From Chryseobacterium sp. MA9 (GTDB taxonomy: Bacteria; Bacteroidota; Bacteroidia; Flavobacteriales; Weeksellaceae), in contig NZ_CP075170.1 of NCBI RefSeq assembly GCF_024399315.1, forward strand, positions 248,001 through 312,000: 64,000 nt of DNA. Reading direction: 5' to 3'. Of the stretch, positions 9,450-17,525 are shown piece by piece. Each line of letters opens with the position of its first letter. Positions within the stretch are counted from its first letter, which is position 1. Position numbers and translations under genes: made by a program. The notes under the pieces were generated by a model that did not search any database, was not told the origin of the DNA, and saw only the letters and a list, made by a program, of their open reading frames with translations.

Positions 9450-9973
9450 GCTTGCCCATTGCAAGCTTTGGGCAATGGACAGAAAATTCTATTACAGGAA
9501 CTACCTTGCCTGCTGGATGGGCTGTCATTAATAATGATGGTGGTGAAGAGTGGTTTTTTGATGTGTAAAGTTCCGGGACAGCTCAATCTGGTGCAAATGT
9601 AGCTTCTATCCTATTTGATGCCAATGCACATGATGATTATTTAATTACAAAAACAATTAATGTACAAGCAGGAATGAGTGACAGAATTTCTTTTTATGTC
9701 AGACCAAGAAGTTTTGCTTACTTAGAAAATTATGAATTTTGCTTTCTACTACCAATCAAACAATTGGAGCGTTTACAACAGTTCTTCAGGCAAAAGAAAA
9801 AGCACCGGACACCTGGATACAAAAAACATTCAATTTGTCGGCTTACATTGGTCAAACTGTATATATTGCTATACATACTACGGATACAGATCAATGGGAA
9901 CTTTATGCAGATACTTTTGTTGTAGATTCTAATAGTACTTTAGCGACTTCTGAAATTCCAGGTGGTAAAAAAG
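9450..9973 (+). pseudogene. Cleaved-adhesin/choice-of-anchor J domain fragment
   Basis: Right after a truncated leader the sequence encodes PIASFGQWTENSITGTTLPA, GWAVINNDGGEEWFFDV, a stop at about 9566, then ILFDANAHDDYLITKTINVQ and ISFYVRPRSFAYLENYE, a frameshift near 9735, and LQAKEKAPDTWIQKTFNLSA with IHTTDTDQWELYADTFVVDS. This is the jelly-roll domain typical of Bacteroidota T9SS adhesins and peptidases. Start codon and sorting domain are both missing. Compared with 4799-5225, about 320 bp including the T9SS tail have been deleted between GGTAAAAAAG and TTTATCCC. Confidence 0.8.
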
Positions 9974-10327
9974 ATTTATCCCATGATATTTTTTCTAAAT
10001 GCATAATGGGGTGTACAATATTTTATAATGCTAAAAGTATAATTTATTAAAATCGAAAATAGATTTCTCTTTTAAGGTATTTAGCAGATAAATATACATT
10101 ACTAATGCTTTGTAATTTATGTGTATTGATTTTCAGTGCTTTATTTGAATTAATTAATGTTTTTTGTGACAATTTTTATATGTTATTAATAATAATTAAT
10201 GTTTATAAATTTAAATTTGATGTAAAAAAATGATATTTTTAGGATGAGTTAAGAAAAATAATCATAATTACATTATAATGCTTAAATTTAAGTATTGTAT
10301 TTAATTTTTTATTAAAAAAATAATAAT

Positions 10328-10761
10328 ATGCTCGATTTTAAAAATATTCATTAGGGGAGTTAATAGAAGCTAAATGGAATGAAGGCGACATTACAATGGA
10401 GAGAGCATGCAAGTTCTTTAGCTCTACGGAAAGTGAAATTCAAATGATGTTGAGGGAAAAAACACTTGATTCGGATAGGATTCTTAAATGGTGTAAATTA
10501 TTAGAGTATGATTTCTTTAGAATTTACTCACAACATCTTATTTTATACTCTCCTCCATCTTCAAATGGATATATCGAAAAGGCAAAGGAAGATACTAATC
10601 TTCCACTATTTAAAAAAAACCTTTATACTCGAGAAATTATTGAGTTTTTAATAGAGTTAGTAAATACCGGTGAAAAAACCAAGCTAGAAATTATTAAAGA
10701 ATATAAAATTCCAAAAACTACTTTATATAAATGGATAGACAAATACAGCAACAAAGTATAA
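10328..10761 (+). pseudogene. HTH protein A, copy 2, 5' frameshift
   Basis: Compared with the gene at 5577, one base is lost in the eighth codon region (ATTCATATAGGGG became ATTCATTAGGGG), so the ATG at 10328 now meets TAG after eight codons. The remaining frame (from the internal ATG at 10396) still encodes the last 121 residues, including the HTH domain (PKTTLYKWIDKY), and looks identical to copy 1. A shortened protein starting at 10396 could be made but would lack the IHIGELIEAKW start of the first domain. Confidence 0.8.
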
Positions 10762-11078
10762 ACAGTCCTGATTATAAAAAAATCTACGAAGATATGCTTT
10801 CTAAAAAATTTCCTGAGAAGATTCTTATTTGCTCAGGTATTTTGAATAAGAAAGTGCTATCTGTTTTAGATATTATTAAAATCAACCAGCTCATATGTGG
10901 GGCACCTGATAAAGATATTGAAGTATTTAATCAAAAGCATAGGTTTTATGACCAGCAAGCGATTTTAGAAATACTTGAATATCAAAAGAAAAATGAATTA
11001 AATAATTCTCAAGTATCCAGACATTTTAAAATAAGTAGAAATTCTGTGGCAAAATGGAAAAAAATGTTTAATATCTAA
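10731..11078 (+). CDS. HTH protein B, copy 2 (115 aa)
   Basis: The protein appears identical to that encoded at 5981-6328, with a synonymous change in the LICGAPDK segment. It keeps the C-terminal helix-turn-helix (NSQVSRHFKISRNSVAKWKK). Its start overlaps the end of the broken HTH A copy, so coupled translation would depend on the shortened A product. Confidence 0.7.
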   Translation: MDRQIQQQSINSPDYKKIYEDMLSKKFPEKILICSGILNKKVLSVLDIIKINQLICGAPDKDIEVFNQKHRFYDQQAILEILEYQKKNELNNSQVSRHFKISRNSVAKWKKMFNI

Positions 11079-11139
11079 TTGAGTTTTATAATATTTGGAT
11101 GAGTAATACTTTTTAATAAAAGATAAATCTTAGTCCGAA

Positions 11140-11383
11140 TTGGGAAGAATACAGGTTAGAAATGCTGTTATTACGGATTATCCTCAAATGATGAGGATGC
11201 AAAATTTGTGTGAGTCGAGTAATATAGCTTTTGTTGAAAGAAAAAGTGAAAAATTGTTTTCTGATTTTGATACATTTGAAAATGGAGTTGCTAACTTTTT
11301 TGAGAAAAGATTTTGATATTGTTGTTTTTCATCATGAAAATGAGCCCAAAAATCAAAAATCTACCAAAATGGCTTCGTATTAA
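11140..11383 (+). pseudogene. Small frameshifted gene remnant, copy 2
   Basis: Same sequence as 6390-6633 apart from two base changes, both silent in the upstream frame (AGC/AGT and TTC/TTT). The T6 run that shifts the frame is retained. Confidence 0.5.
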
Positions 11384-11397
11384 ATTAAATTGAATTT

Positions 11398-11614
11398 CCC
11401 TCCCTTACAAATAAGAAGCTTATCTTATTATTTGTTAAATACTATAACTGATTTTTTTTTAAAACCTCTATGATTGAGTAGTATAATTGCAGTAGTGCCT
11501 TTTAATTAAGTAGTATTTAACTTTATCGGCCTAAACTTTTATATCGTTTTTTAAGCGTCAAAATTTACAATTCTAAAAACACACAAAAAAAACACACAAA
11601 AAATTTAAAAAACA
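11398..11614 (+). repeat. Leader repeat copy 3 (full length)
   Basis: It is identical to copy 2 over most of its length, with the inverted arms at 11410-11416 and 11423-11429 and TTTACAATTCTAAA in place of TTTACGATTCTAAA. It precedes a secreted-protein gene of a different subfamily. Confidence 0.8.
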
Positions 11615-12439
11615 ATGAAAAACAAAGTTACTTTATTATTGGCATTAGCAACAGCAGGTCTGTTCAGTGCGCAAATTGGGGTTAATACGTCTACTCCGCA
11701 GGCTACTCTGGATGTTGTAGGGAAACCGCTATTGCCTTCAAGCTTAGACGGTATTATTGCCCCGCGGCTTACCGGCGATCAACTAAGAGCAAAAACATAT
11801 ACTACTGACCAAACAGGAGCATTAGTATATGTAACCGCTGCAGATACAGCTCCTGCAGGGCAAACTGTAAATGTGACAAGTCCCGGCAATTATTCTTTTG
11901 ACGGAACAATTTGGCAAGCCGTGACTACACCATCTTTAAACCTTCCCAATGGCACCGGAACCCTGATTGTAATAAACGGGCAGCAACAGATTGCCCAAGA
12001 AATATCTGCTAGGATGTCTGCCGACTGGCCTATGGTAAATGCTACAGCTGTTAGTATAGGAAATATAACTACAGAAATTATAGATAATTATAACTCATTT
12101 ACAGGAACATCAACAACTAACTCTTTTCAGGTAGCCAATTCTGGAACTTATCTGGTAACTATGAATTTTTCTATACAGCCTCAGGGAAGCATAAGTGGGA
12201 ATTGTTATTATGGGATACGTAGTGTAACAGATAATTCATGGCTTTCTCGAAATCTGGAAACAGTTAATTTACCAGCTGGAAGTGTGAAAAATTTAGGTTT
12301 TAATGTAGCTATGGAATTAGAATCAGGAAAAACGTATACATTTGCAATAGATCAAACAGGAATAAGTGGTGGGGCTCTTGTGAGAGGGCAATTAAGTGGC
12401 TTTCCATCAACTTATTTTGGTGTAAAACGTCTAAAGTGA
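11615..12439 (+). CDS. Secreted V/IGINT-type surface protein (274 aa)
   Basis: The signal peptide differs from that of the tandem genes (MKNKVTLLLALATAGLFSAQ) and is followed by IGVNTSTPQATLDVVGKP. Residues 45-60 read LDGIIAPRLTGDQLRAKTY, the family motif, and NYSFDGTIWQAV follows near residue 95. The C-terminal half is beta-rich with IPQ-type strands and ends FPSTYFGVKRLK. Higher GC and different codon choice than the neighbouring genes suggest a separate origin placed behind the same leader. Function is unknown; surface display is inferred. Confidence 0.8.
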   Translation: MKNKVTLLLALATAGLFSAQIGVNTSTPQATLDVVGKPLLPSSLDGIIAPRLTGDQLRAKTYTTDQTGALVYVTAADTAPAGQTVNVTSPGNYSFDGTIWQAVTTPSLNLPNGTGTLIVINGQQQIAQEISARMSADWPMVNATAVSIGNITTEIIDNYNSFTGTSTTNSFQVANSGTYLVTMNFSIQPQGSISGNCYYGIRSVTDNSWLSRNLETVNLPAGSVKNLGFNVAMELESGKTYTFAIDQTGISGGALVRGQLSGFPSTYFGVKRLK

Positions 12440-12502
12440 TAAGTCTTAAAATAGGGATGAGGAAAATCTAGATTATACTAAATATATTTGGATTTTTATG
12501 AA

Positions 12503-12709
12503 TAATTACTGATTATCCTCAATTTATGAGGATGCAAAATCTGTGTGAGTCGGGTAATGTTGAAAGAAAAAGTGAAAAATTGTTTTCTGATTTCGATACA
12601 TTTGAAAATGGAGTTGCTGACTTTTTTGAGAAAAGATTTTGATATGGTTGTTTTTCACCATGAACCTGAGTCAAAAAGTCAAAAATCTACCAAAATGGCT
12701 TCGTATTAA
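12503..12709 (+). pseudogene. Small frameshifted gene remnant, copy 3 (diverged)
   Basis: It reads DYPQFMRMQNLCESGNVERK and FDTFENGVADFFEKRF, with a nine-base in-frame deletion relative to the other copies and several silent changes. The shifted frame continues DFLRKDFDMVVFHHEPES to KSTKMASY. The pattern of change suggests coding constraint before decay, with the T6 frameshift already present in the ancestor of all three copies. Confidence 0.5.
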
Positions 12710-12718
12710 ATTAGATTT

Positions 12719-12760
12719 CCCTCCCTTACAAATAAGAAACTTGTCTTATTATTTATTTTT
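12719..12760 (+). repeat. Truncated leader repeat
   Basis: Only the first part of the leader is left (CCCTCCCTTACAAATAAG...). The hairpin arms AATAAGA (12731-12737) and TCTTATT (12744-12750) are unchanged although the loop differs (AACTTG instead of AGCTTA). No secreted-protein gene follows. Confidence 0.7.
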
Positions 12761-12807
12761 TTTATTGTACACTTGAGATAGAATTTTTTTTTCATCATTT
12801 GTGTTTT

Positions 12808-12827
12808 AGTCTTCCTTAGGGGAGACT
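12808..12827 (+). terminator. Terminator-like hairpin
   Basis: AGTCTTCC pairs with GGGAGACT around a short loop and is followed by T7. It lies about 100 bp after the truncated leader and may terminate transcription started there. Confidence 0.6.
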
Positions 12828-13192
12828 TTTTTGTATTAACAATATTCAAAGAATACATTCTATTTAATAACATTACATATTTAAAGACGGTTTTAAACAG
12901 AAATGTTTAAAACTATTAAGTAATAATTTGAATTGATAGTATATTTTAAAGATGACTAACTTGGCTGTCTTTTTTTGTAGAAAAAAAATATTTAAATTTT
13001 ATATAAGATTGGTTTTATTGAGAGTTTTTAAATAATTATATAAATTTTAACAAATGATTGAATTTTAATTAAATAAACAGACAGTTATTTTGATGTTTGT
13101 ATATATTGAAGGGCAATATTTGTTCATTTATTTTTTGAAAAGAGTTGAGGTCTTTCTATCAGGGCCAATGTAATTTTAATTTAATTTCAAAC

Positions 13193-13346
13193 ATGAAAAA
13201 ACTTTTATTTCTTTTTTAAGCTTGCCGAATTAGAAAGAGACTTTGCAGATAAATATTCTGTTGGCGGGACAGAAAACCAATATGAAAAGCAAAAAAACTT
13301 GCTGGAAAGTGTTTTACCTCTGTTCCTTAGAAAAATAAAAGTTTAA
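13193..13346 (+). pseudogene. Short broken gene with signal-peptide-like start
   Basis: An ATG opens MKKLLFLF and stops at a TAA inside TTTTTTAAGCTTGCC. With one T fewer the reading continues KLAELERDFADKYSVGGTEN and YEKQKNLLESVLPLFLRKIK to a stop at 13344. It is either a small frameshifted gene or a gene start fused to the 3' end of another gene. I do not recognise the product. Confidence 0.4.
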
Positions 13347-13357
13347 ACAGGTTTATA

Positions 13358-14160
13358 ATGAAAAAAAAATGCTTAATATTATCAGCGATTGTACTATCCT
13401 GTATGTATTCTGCTCAGGTAAATGCAAATACATCAAATGGTCCAAAAGATAACTCTTCTATACATAAACTTAGTGCAGCCAAAAAATCTAATGAAGTGGC
13501 AATAGGGCTTAAGAAAGTTGACGAAATGAAAGGTCCTGTCTATTTTGATGAAATTATATCTTTTTCACCTGAAGGAGAAGAACTTTCTATAGAAGAGTTA
13601 CTTAGTTTGCTTGATAGCAATGAATATGCATCTACTTTTTATCAAAATGAAAAAGGGGAAATAAAAGTGAATGTATTAAGAAAGCTTTCTCAGGATGAGA
13701 AACCACAGGTCTCTGATAATTCAAAAGATAATTTTCTTAAAAAATTAGAAGGGCCAAAAAAGCTTGCAAAACCATTTAAAGCGGTAGACTTAGCCAATAC
13801 TACCTATACTTTAGAAAATCTTAAAGGGAAAGTAATTGTGATTAATTTCTGGTTTATAGGATGCCAGCCGTGTGAAAAGGAAATGCCCGAACTTAATCAT
13901 CTGGTAGATAAATACTCAGGAAAGGATGTCGTTTTTTTAGGGCTAACTTTTAGTGATAAGGCTGCCTTGACAAAATTTTTATCAAAAAAAGAGTTTAAAT
14001 ATAACATTGTGCCTCAAGCAAACAATATAATCAATCAATACAATGTATTTGCATATCAACTCAACTTATTATTGATAAAAAATCGAAAATTGCATTGTTT
14101 GCTGCTATTCAAAAGGCAGATATTTTAGATGCGGTTATTGATAAATTATTAAATGAATAA
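13358..14160 (+). pseudogene. TlpA-like thioredoxin-fold protein, C-terminal frameshift
   Basis: The N-terminus is a signal peptide (MKKKCLILSAIVLSCMYSAQ). A poorly conserved region covers residues 25-135. A thioredoxin-fold domain starts near residue 140 (FKAVDLANTTYTLENLKGKV) and has the active site WFIGCQPCEKEMPELN. The frame is lost at about 14055: TATCAACTCAACTT would read YPTQL if one C were restored, giving QLIIDKKSKIALFAAIQKAD and KLLNE to a stop at 14158. The missing base removes the cis-proline needed by thioredoxin folds. If the break is real, the product is probably not a working disulfide oxidoreductase. Confidence 0.8.
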
Positions 14161-14203
14161 TAGTGGGTATATTATTATTGTATAGGGAATGCTGCATTTA
14201 GGT

Positions 14204-15616
14204 TTATAAATCTAATATCCATTTATTGAGATCGGTTTCCTGAGACAGTTCTAATTTCTTTTTAAGCCTGTATTTTCTGGTTTCAGTCGTTCTTAGGCTG
14301 ATATTATCATACTTGGCGATTTCTTTAGTAGTAAGACTCATCCTTATATAGGCACAAAGCTTTAAATCGTAGTCTGTAAGATCAGAATTATATAATAGTA
14401 AGCTTTCATAAAATTCAGGATAAATTTCCTTAAAACGCATGAGAAAAAAAGGACTCCCGGATGCTGCTAACTCAGTAAGCTGATCAAAAGACTTACTGAC
14501 CTGTACTTCTAATTTTTTAGATTGTTTCTCAATCAACTGATCTTTTTTCTTTTGATTGGAGATATAAGCCTTACGAATAAAATATAGTAAGATCAGGGAA
14601 CTAATGGTAATAATAGAAATGAGCAAGTAGAGTTTGTTTTTTTCCTGGTCTTTTTCTTTTTTTTCTTCCAGAAGAAGTCTGTCTAGAACTATAGCTACAG
14701 CTTCTTTTTCCTGTTTATTAAGGCTGTCATTTAAAGCTGTATATTTTCTTAAATATTCATTTGATTTTTCGATGTTATTAAGAGCTTTATAGGCGCCAAA
14801 AATTGAGTCGTAGGTTATCTTTATTGCATTTGCGGTTTTTGTTTTTTTAAAAATTTCGAGTGAACTAAAATAATATTCTAACGCTTTTTCATGTTCTTTT
14901 TTTACCGTATACAGATCTCCATAACTGAACAATGTGATAGCTTTATCATAAATAAAAGTTTTATCTGGTGATGAAAGAGCTTTATTCAAATAATATTCTG
15001 CAGAATCTAAATGCATTTTATGAGCAATAAAGTAATCTGCCCTTCTTGTATATGCAATAACACCAGATTTGAGATTTAAGTATTTCTGTTCTATATTTCG
15101 TAAAGAATCTATTTGATGCAGTTCTAGAAAATTACTCCGCTTCCACGAATAGTTACTTGCTAGATAAAATATCTTTTGTTTTTCATTGGCAATCTTTTTT
15201 ATATTTTGTACCGCTTTATCAAACGCTGCATTAGATTGTTTGAACAACCCTAGCTTGGTGTAATTTTTCCCATACTCATTGTATAGTCTTGCATTTAACA
15301 AAGGGTTTTTATTTTTTCCTATTTTGTCCTTGGCTTTATCCAGATAATGAAGACTCTCTTTATATTTACCGAACATCAAAAGTATATTCCCTACATTGGT
15401 ATAAATCATTGCCATACCCTCTGTGTCATTGTTCTCTTCATAGCTCTTTAAAGCATTCAGATTAAATTCTAATGCCCCATGATAATCACCCTTATTTAGG
15501 TATTCTGCATTAATTTTTATGGGTCCGGGTAAAAAAGAAATATCCTGTGAATGATATTGTGTAACGAATAGTAAGAATAATAGGGAAAAAAACTTTATAA
15601 TATAATTGGGGAACAT
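14204..15616 (-). CDS. Membrane TPR protein with C-terminal LuxR-type HTH (470 aa)
   Basis: The domain order is an N-terminal signal or membrane segment (MFPNYIIKFFSLLFLLFVTQ), tetratricopeptide repeats at about residues 35-300, a transmembrane helix (KLYLLISIITISSLILLYFI) near 328-350, a short coiled coil, and a C-terminal domain with ELAASGSPFFLMRFKEIYPE and a LuxR-like HTH (MSLTTKEIAKYDNISLRTTE). This places the TPR part in the periplasm and the HTH in the cytoplasm, as in one-component sensors of Bacteroidota. A paralogue of 478 aa lies at 20760. It is convergent with the TlpA-like gene. The signal and targets are unknown; control of the adjacent surface genes is a guess from position. 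Confidence 0.8.
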   Translation of the reverse strand: MFPNYIIKFFSLLFLLFVTQYHSQDISFLPGPIKINAEYLNKGDYHGALEFNLNALKSYEENNDTEGMAMIYTNVGNILLMFGKYKESLHYLDKAKDKIGKNKNPLLNARLYNEYGKNYTKLGLFKQSNAAFDKAVQNIKKIANEKQKIFYLASNYSWKRSNFLELHQIDSLRNIEQKYLNLKSGVIAYTRRADYFIAHKMHLDSAEYYLNKALSSPDKTFIYDKAITLFSYGDLYTVKKEHEKALEYYFSSLEIFKKTKTANAIKITYDSIFGAYKALNNIEKSNEYLRKYTALNDSLNKQEKEAVAIVLDRLLLEEKKEKDQEKNKLYLLISIITISSLILLYFIRKAYISNQKKKDQLIEKQSKKLEVQVSKSFDQLTELAASGSPFFLMRFKEIYPEFYESLLLYNSDLTDYDLKLCAYIRMSLTTKEIAKYDNISLRTTETRKYRLKKKLELSQETDLNKWILDL

Positions 15617-15920
15617 TATCTATTTTTTGCGTAAAACAAATGTAATAATTTAAAATTATTAATAAAAGTTTATAGATATAAAAAATTATTAACTGTTTAT
15701 AAGATATACTATATTTCTACTTACTGTGAGTTGTAAATCATTGATAATTGGTAAGATAATACGATGCGTAGTATTGTAGTATTACTTATTACCTAGATTT
15801 ACGCTAAGTTTAAAAAGTATTAATAAAAGCTAATTGAGTTTATATAATATCTTGTTGATTGGTTGTAAAAAAATAATTGGAAAATATACTAACAATTTTT
15901 TTTCACTTGTTTATATTTTG

Positions 15921-15948
15921 AAGCTGGTAATAATTTTATTACCAGCTT
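15921..15948 (+). terminator. Terminator-like hairpin
   Basis: A perfect 11-bp stem AAGCTGGTAAT/ATTACCAGCTT is followed by CTTTTTA. It lies about 360 bp before the next start codon and no gene ends just before it, so it may end a short leader or small RNA. Confidence 0.6.
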
Positions 15949-16187
15949 CTTTTTACTTATAATCTGGAAATATACATATCTCTTTTATTTTAGTTGATAA
16001 AAAAACAAATAGTGATTTAAATTAGTAATCATTAGATCTGAAAAACCAATATTTTGGTCATTATTTTATTATCATCTCTTTTTTGTTCTACTTAATTTCT
16101 ACTACATATATGGATGTAAATACCTTTAAATCAATGTGTAATGAATTTGTGTAGAGTTGTAGTACCATTTTTTTGTCAGTGAGGGTA

Positions 16188-16195
16188 TAAATTTG
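16188..16195 (+). promoter_or_regulatory. Putative Bacteroidota -7 box
   Basis: TAAATTTG matches the TAnnTTTG consensus about 115 bp upstream of the start at 16309. No well-spaced -33 TTG was found (nearest TTG at 16157-16159), so the call is tentative. Confidence 0.3.
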
Positions 16196-16308
16196 CAACT
16201 GTAATCACGAAACAATGATGAAAATTTTTTAACCGGTCATTTTCTGAGATTGATTTACGATTCTAAACACACAAGGATAAAAAATTTAATGTTAAACAAA
16301 TTAAGGAA

Positions 16309-17123
16309 ATGAAAAAAAATACAATTACTTTATTGGCATTGATTTTTTCAAGTGTTGCTTTTTCTCAGGTTGGAATCAACACCGCGGAGCCTAAAGCAAC
16401 ATTTGATATTAATGCTAAAAACAGTACAGGAACTTCTTCAATAGCAGAGGGGCTTCTGATCCCACGGGTAGACAGACAGAGAGCTCAGTCGATGACAAGT
16501 GTAGTTCCCTCTACACTAGTTTACGTAAATAGTATTGTATGCAATATTGGAATGGTGTTGTCTGGAAGGATAATTGTACTAGAGCTATAACTACATAAAT
16601 TGTGCAAATGCAGTTAATAATAGTACTTTAACTGGAGGTACTGCAGCTTCAGGGGTTAATTCAGTAATCTTATACAGGTGGGAACGGCGGCTTACATAAT
16701 GGACAAACCGTAACATCTACAGGAGTAACAGGTTTAACAGCCACTTTGGCTGCAGGGAGTTTTGCTAATGGTAGTGGAAATCTTACACTTACTATTACCG
16801 GAACACCTTCAATATCAGCCGGAAATAATGTAACAGCCAGTTTCGCGATAAATATTGGAGGAAGATTATGTACGTTTACAGTAGAGGTAGCACCAACAAC
16901 CGTTTCATGTTCAAGATATATTGGTAGTACATCAGGTTCAGCATGTTATCTTTTTGGGCCTGCTGGAAAGAATAATTATTATGAATGTTTCCGATATAGT
17001 AATAACACATTAGTCCTTCTCAATTATACATGCTCTGCAGGAAGCCTTTGGAATGGAGGGGGTTATGGATTCGGATCAGTTCCAATAGGAACTTCTACAA
17101 CAGGTAAATGTGTTATTCAATAA
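16309..17123 (+). pseudogene. Secreted V/IGINT-type adhesin, broken
   Basis: The start encodes a signal peptide and the family motif (SQVGINTAEPKATFDINAKN, LLIPRVDRQRAQSM), but the frame is lost near 16540 and a stop follows. Further downstream, other frames encode YTGGNGGLHNGQTVTSTGV and TGLTATLAAGSFANGSGN with LTITGTPSISAGNNVTASFA, a beta-sandwich repeat common in flavobacterial adhesins. The intact last piece (from 16746) ends in a cysteine-rich segment (CSRYIGSTSGSACYLFGP, YYECFRYSNN, YTCSAGSLWNGG) with spacing like a type-2 chitin-binding domain. At least two frameshifts and a deletion are needed to explain the layout. Confidence 0.75.
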
Positions 17124-17525
17124 TATTAAGCTTATGCAACAAAACTTTCGAAGTGTTCAATAATAACAAAAATCATCGCAACCTAAAAAAGAAGTTTTAA
17201 AATCATTGTTTTTTTATTTTGATTGATTTGATTGACAGGTACATTTTAACCATGTATCTGTTTTTATTAAAAGAGAAAGGTCCGGGAAAAGTATTATGCG
17301 GATTGGATTGCTTCGTAATATTTACGTACAATGTAGTAGGGGGACTTCTAAATAAATATTTTCATTTACATCCGCCTCAATGAATTATTAATTAAAGCTA
17401 TTTTATTGATATTTAGCACGGTAGGTCGTTGGCGTAAATTTGAAGTAATTAATTTATACAGTAACAGCAATACATTTGAAACAGGTAGTAAAAAATACTA
17501 ATACACATGATGAGGAGCTTAAATA
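17124..17525. other. Intergenic region, no gene seen
   Basis: This 400-bp AT-rich stretch has no recognisable gene, repeat or strong hairpin. It presumably holds the promoter of the two-gene unit that follows. Confidence 0.5.

Larger units (their letters stand above)
9975..11580 (+). repeat. 1.6-kb direct repeat, copy 2
   Basis: This is a near-perfect copy of about 5225-6830 at a constant offset of 4750 bp over most of its length. It carries HTH module copy 2, the small frameshifted gene and the leader of the gene at 11615. Confidence 0.9.
12440..13192. other. Gene-poor AT-rich stretch with remnants
   Basis: This stretch contains the third copy of the small frameshifted gene, a truncated leader and a terminator-like hairpin (listed separately). 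From about 12840 to 13190 only AT-rich DNA without a recognisable gene is seen. Confidence 0.6.
15617..16308. other. Intergenic region with hairpin, upstream of secreted-protein pseudogene
   Basis: No gene is seen. It holds the divergent start region of the TPR regulator, a strong hairpin (15921-15948) and a putative promoter box (16188-16195). The last part carries TTTACGATTCTAAA, the same 5' UTR motif as the leader repeats. Confidence 0.6.
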
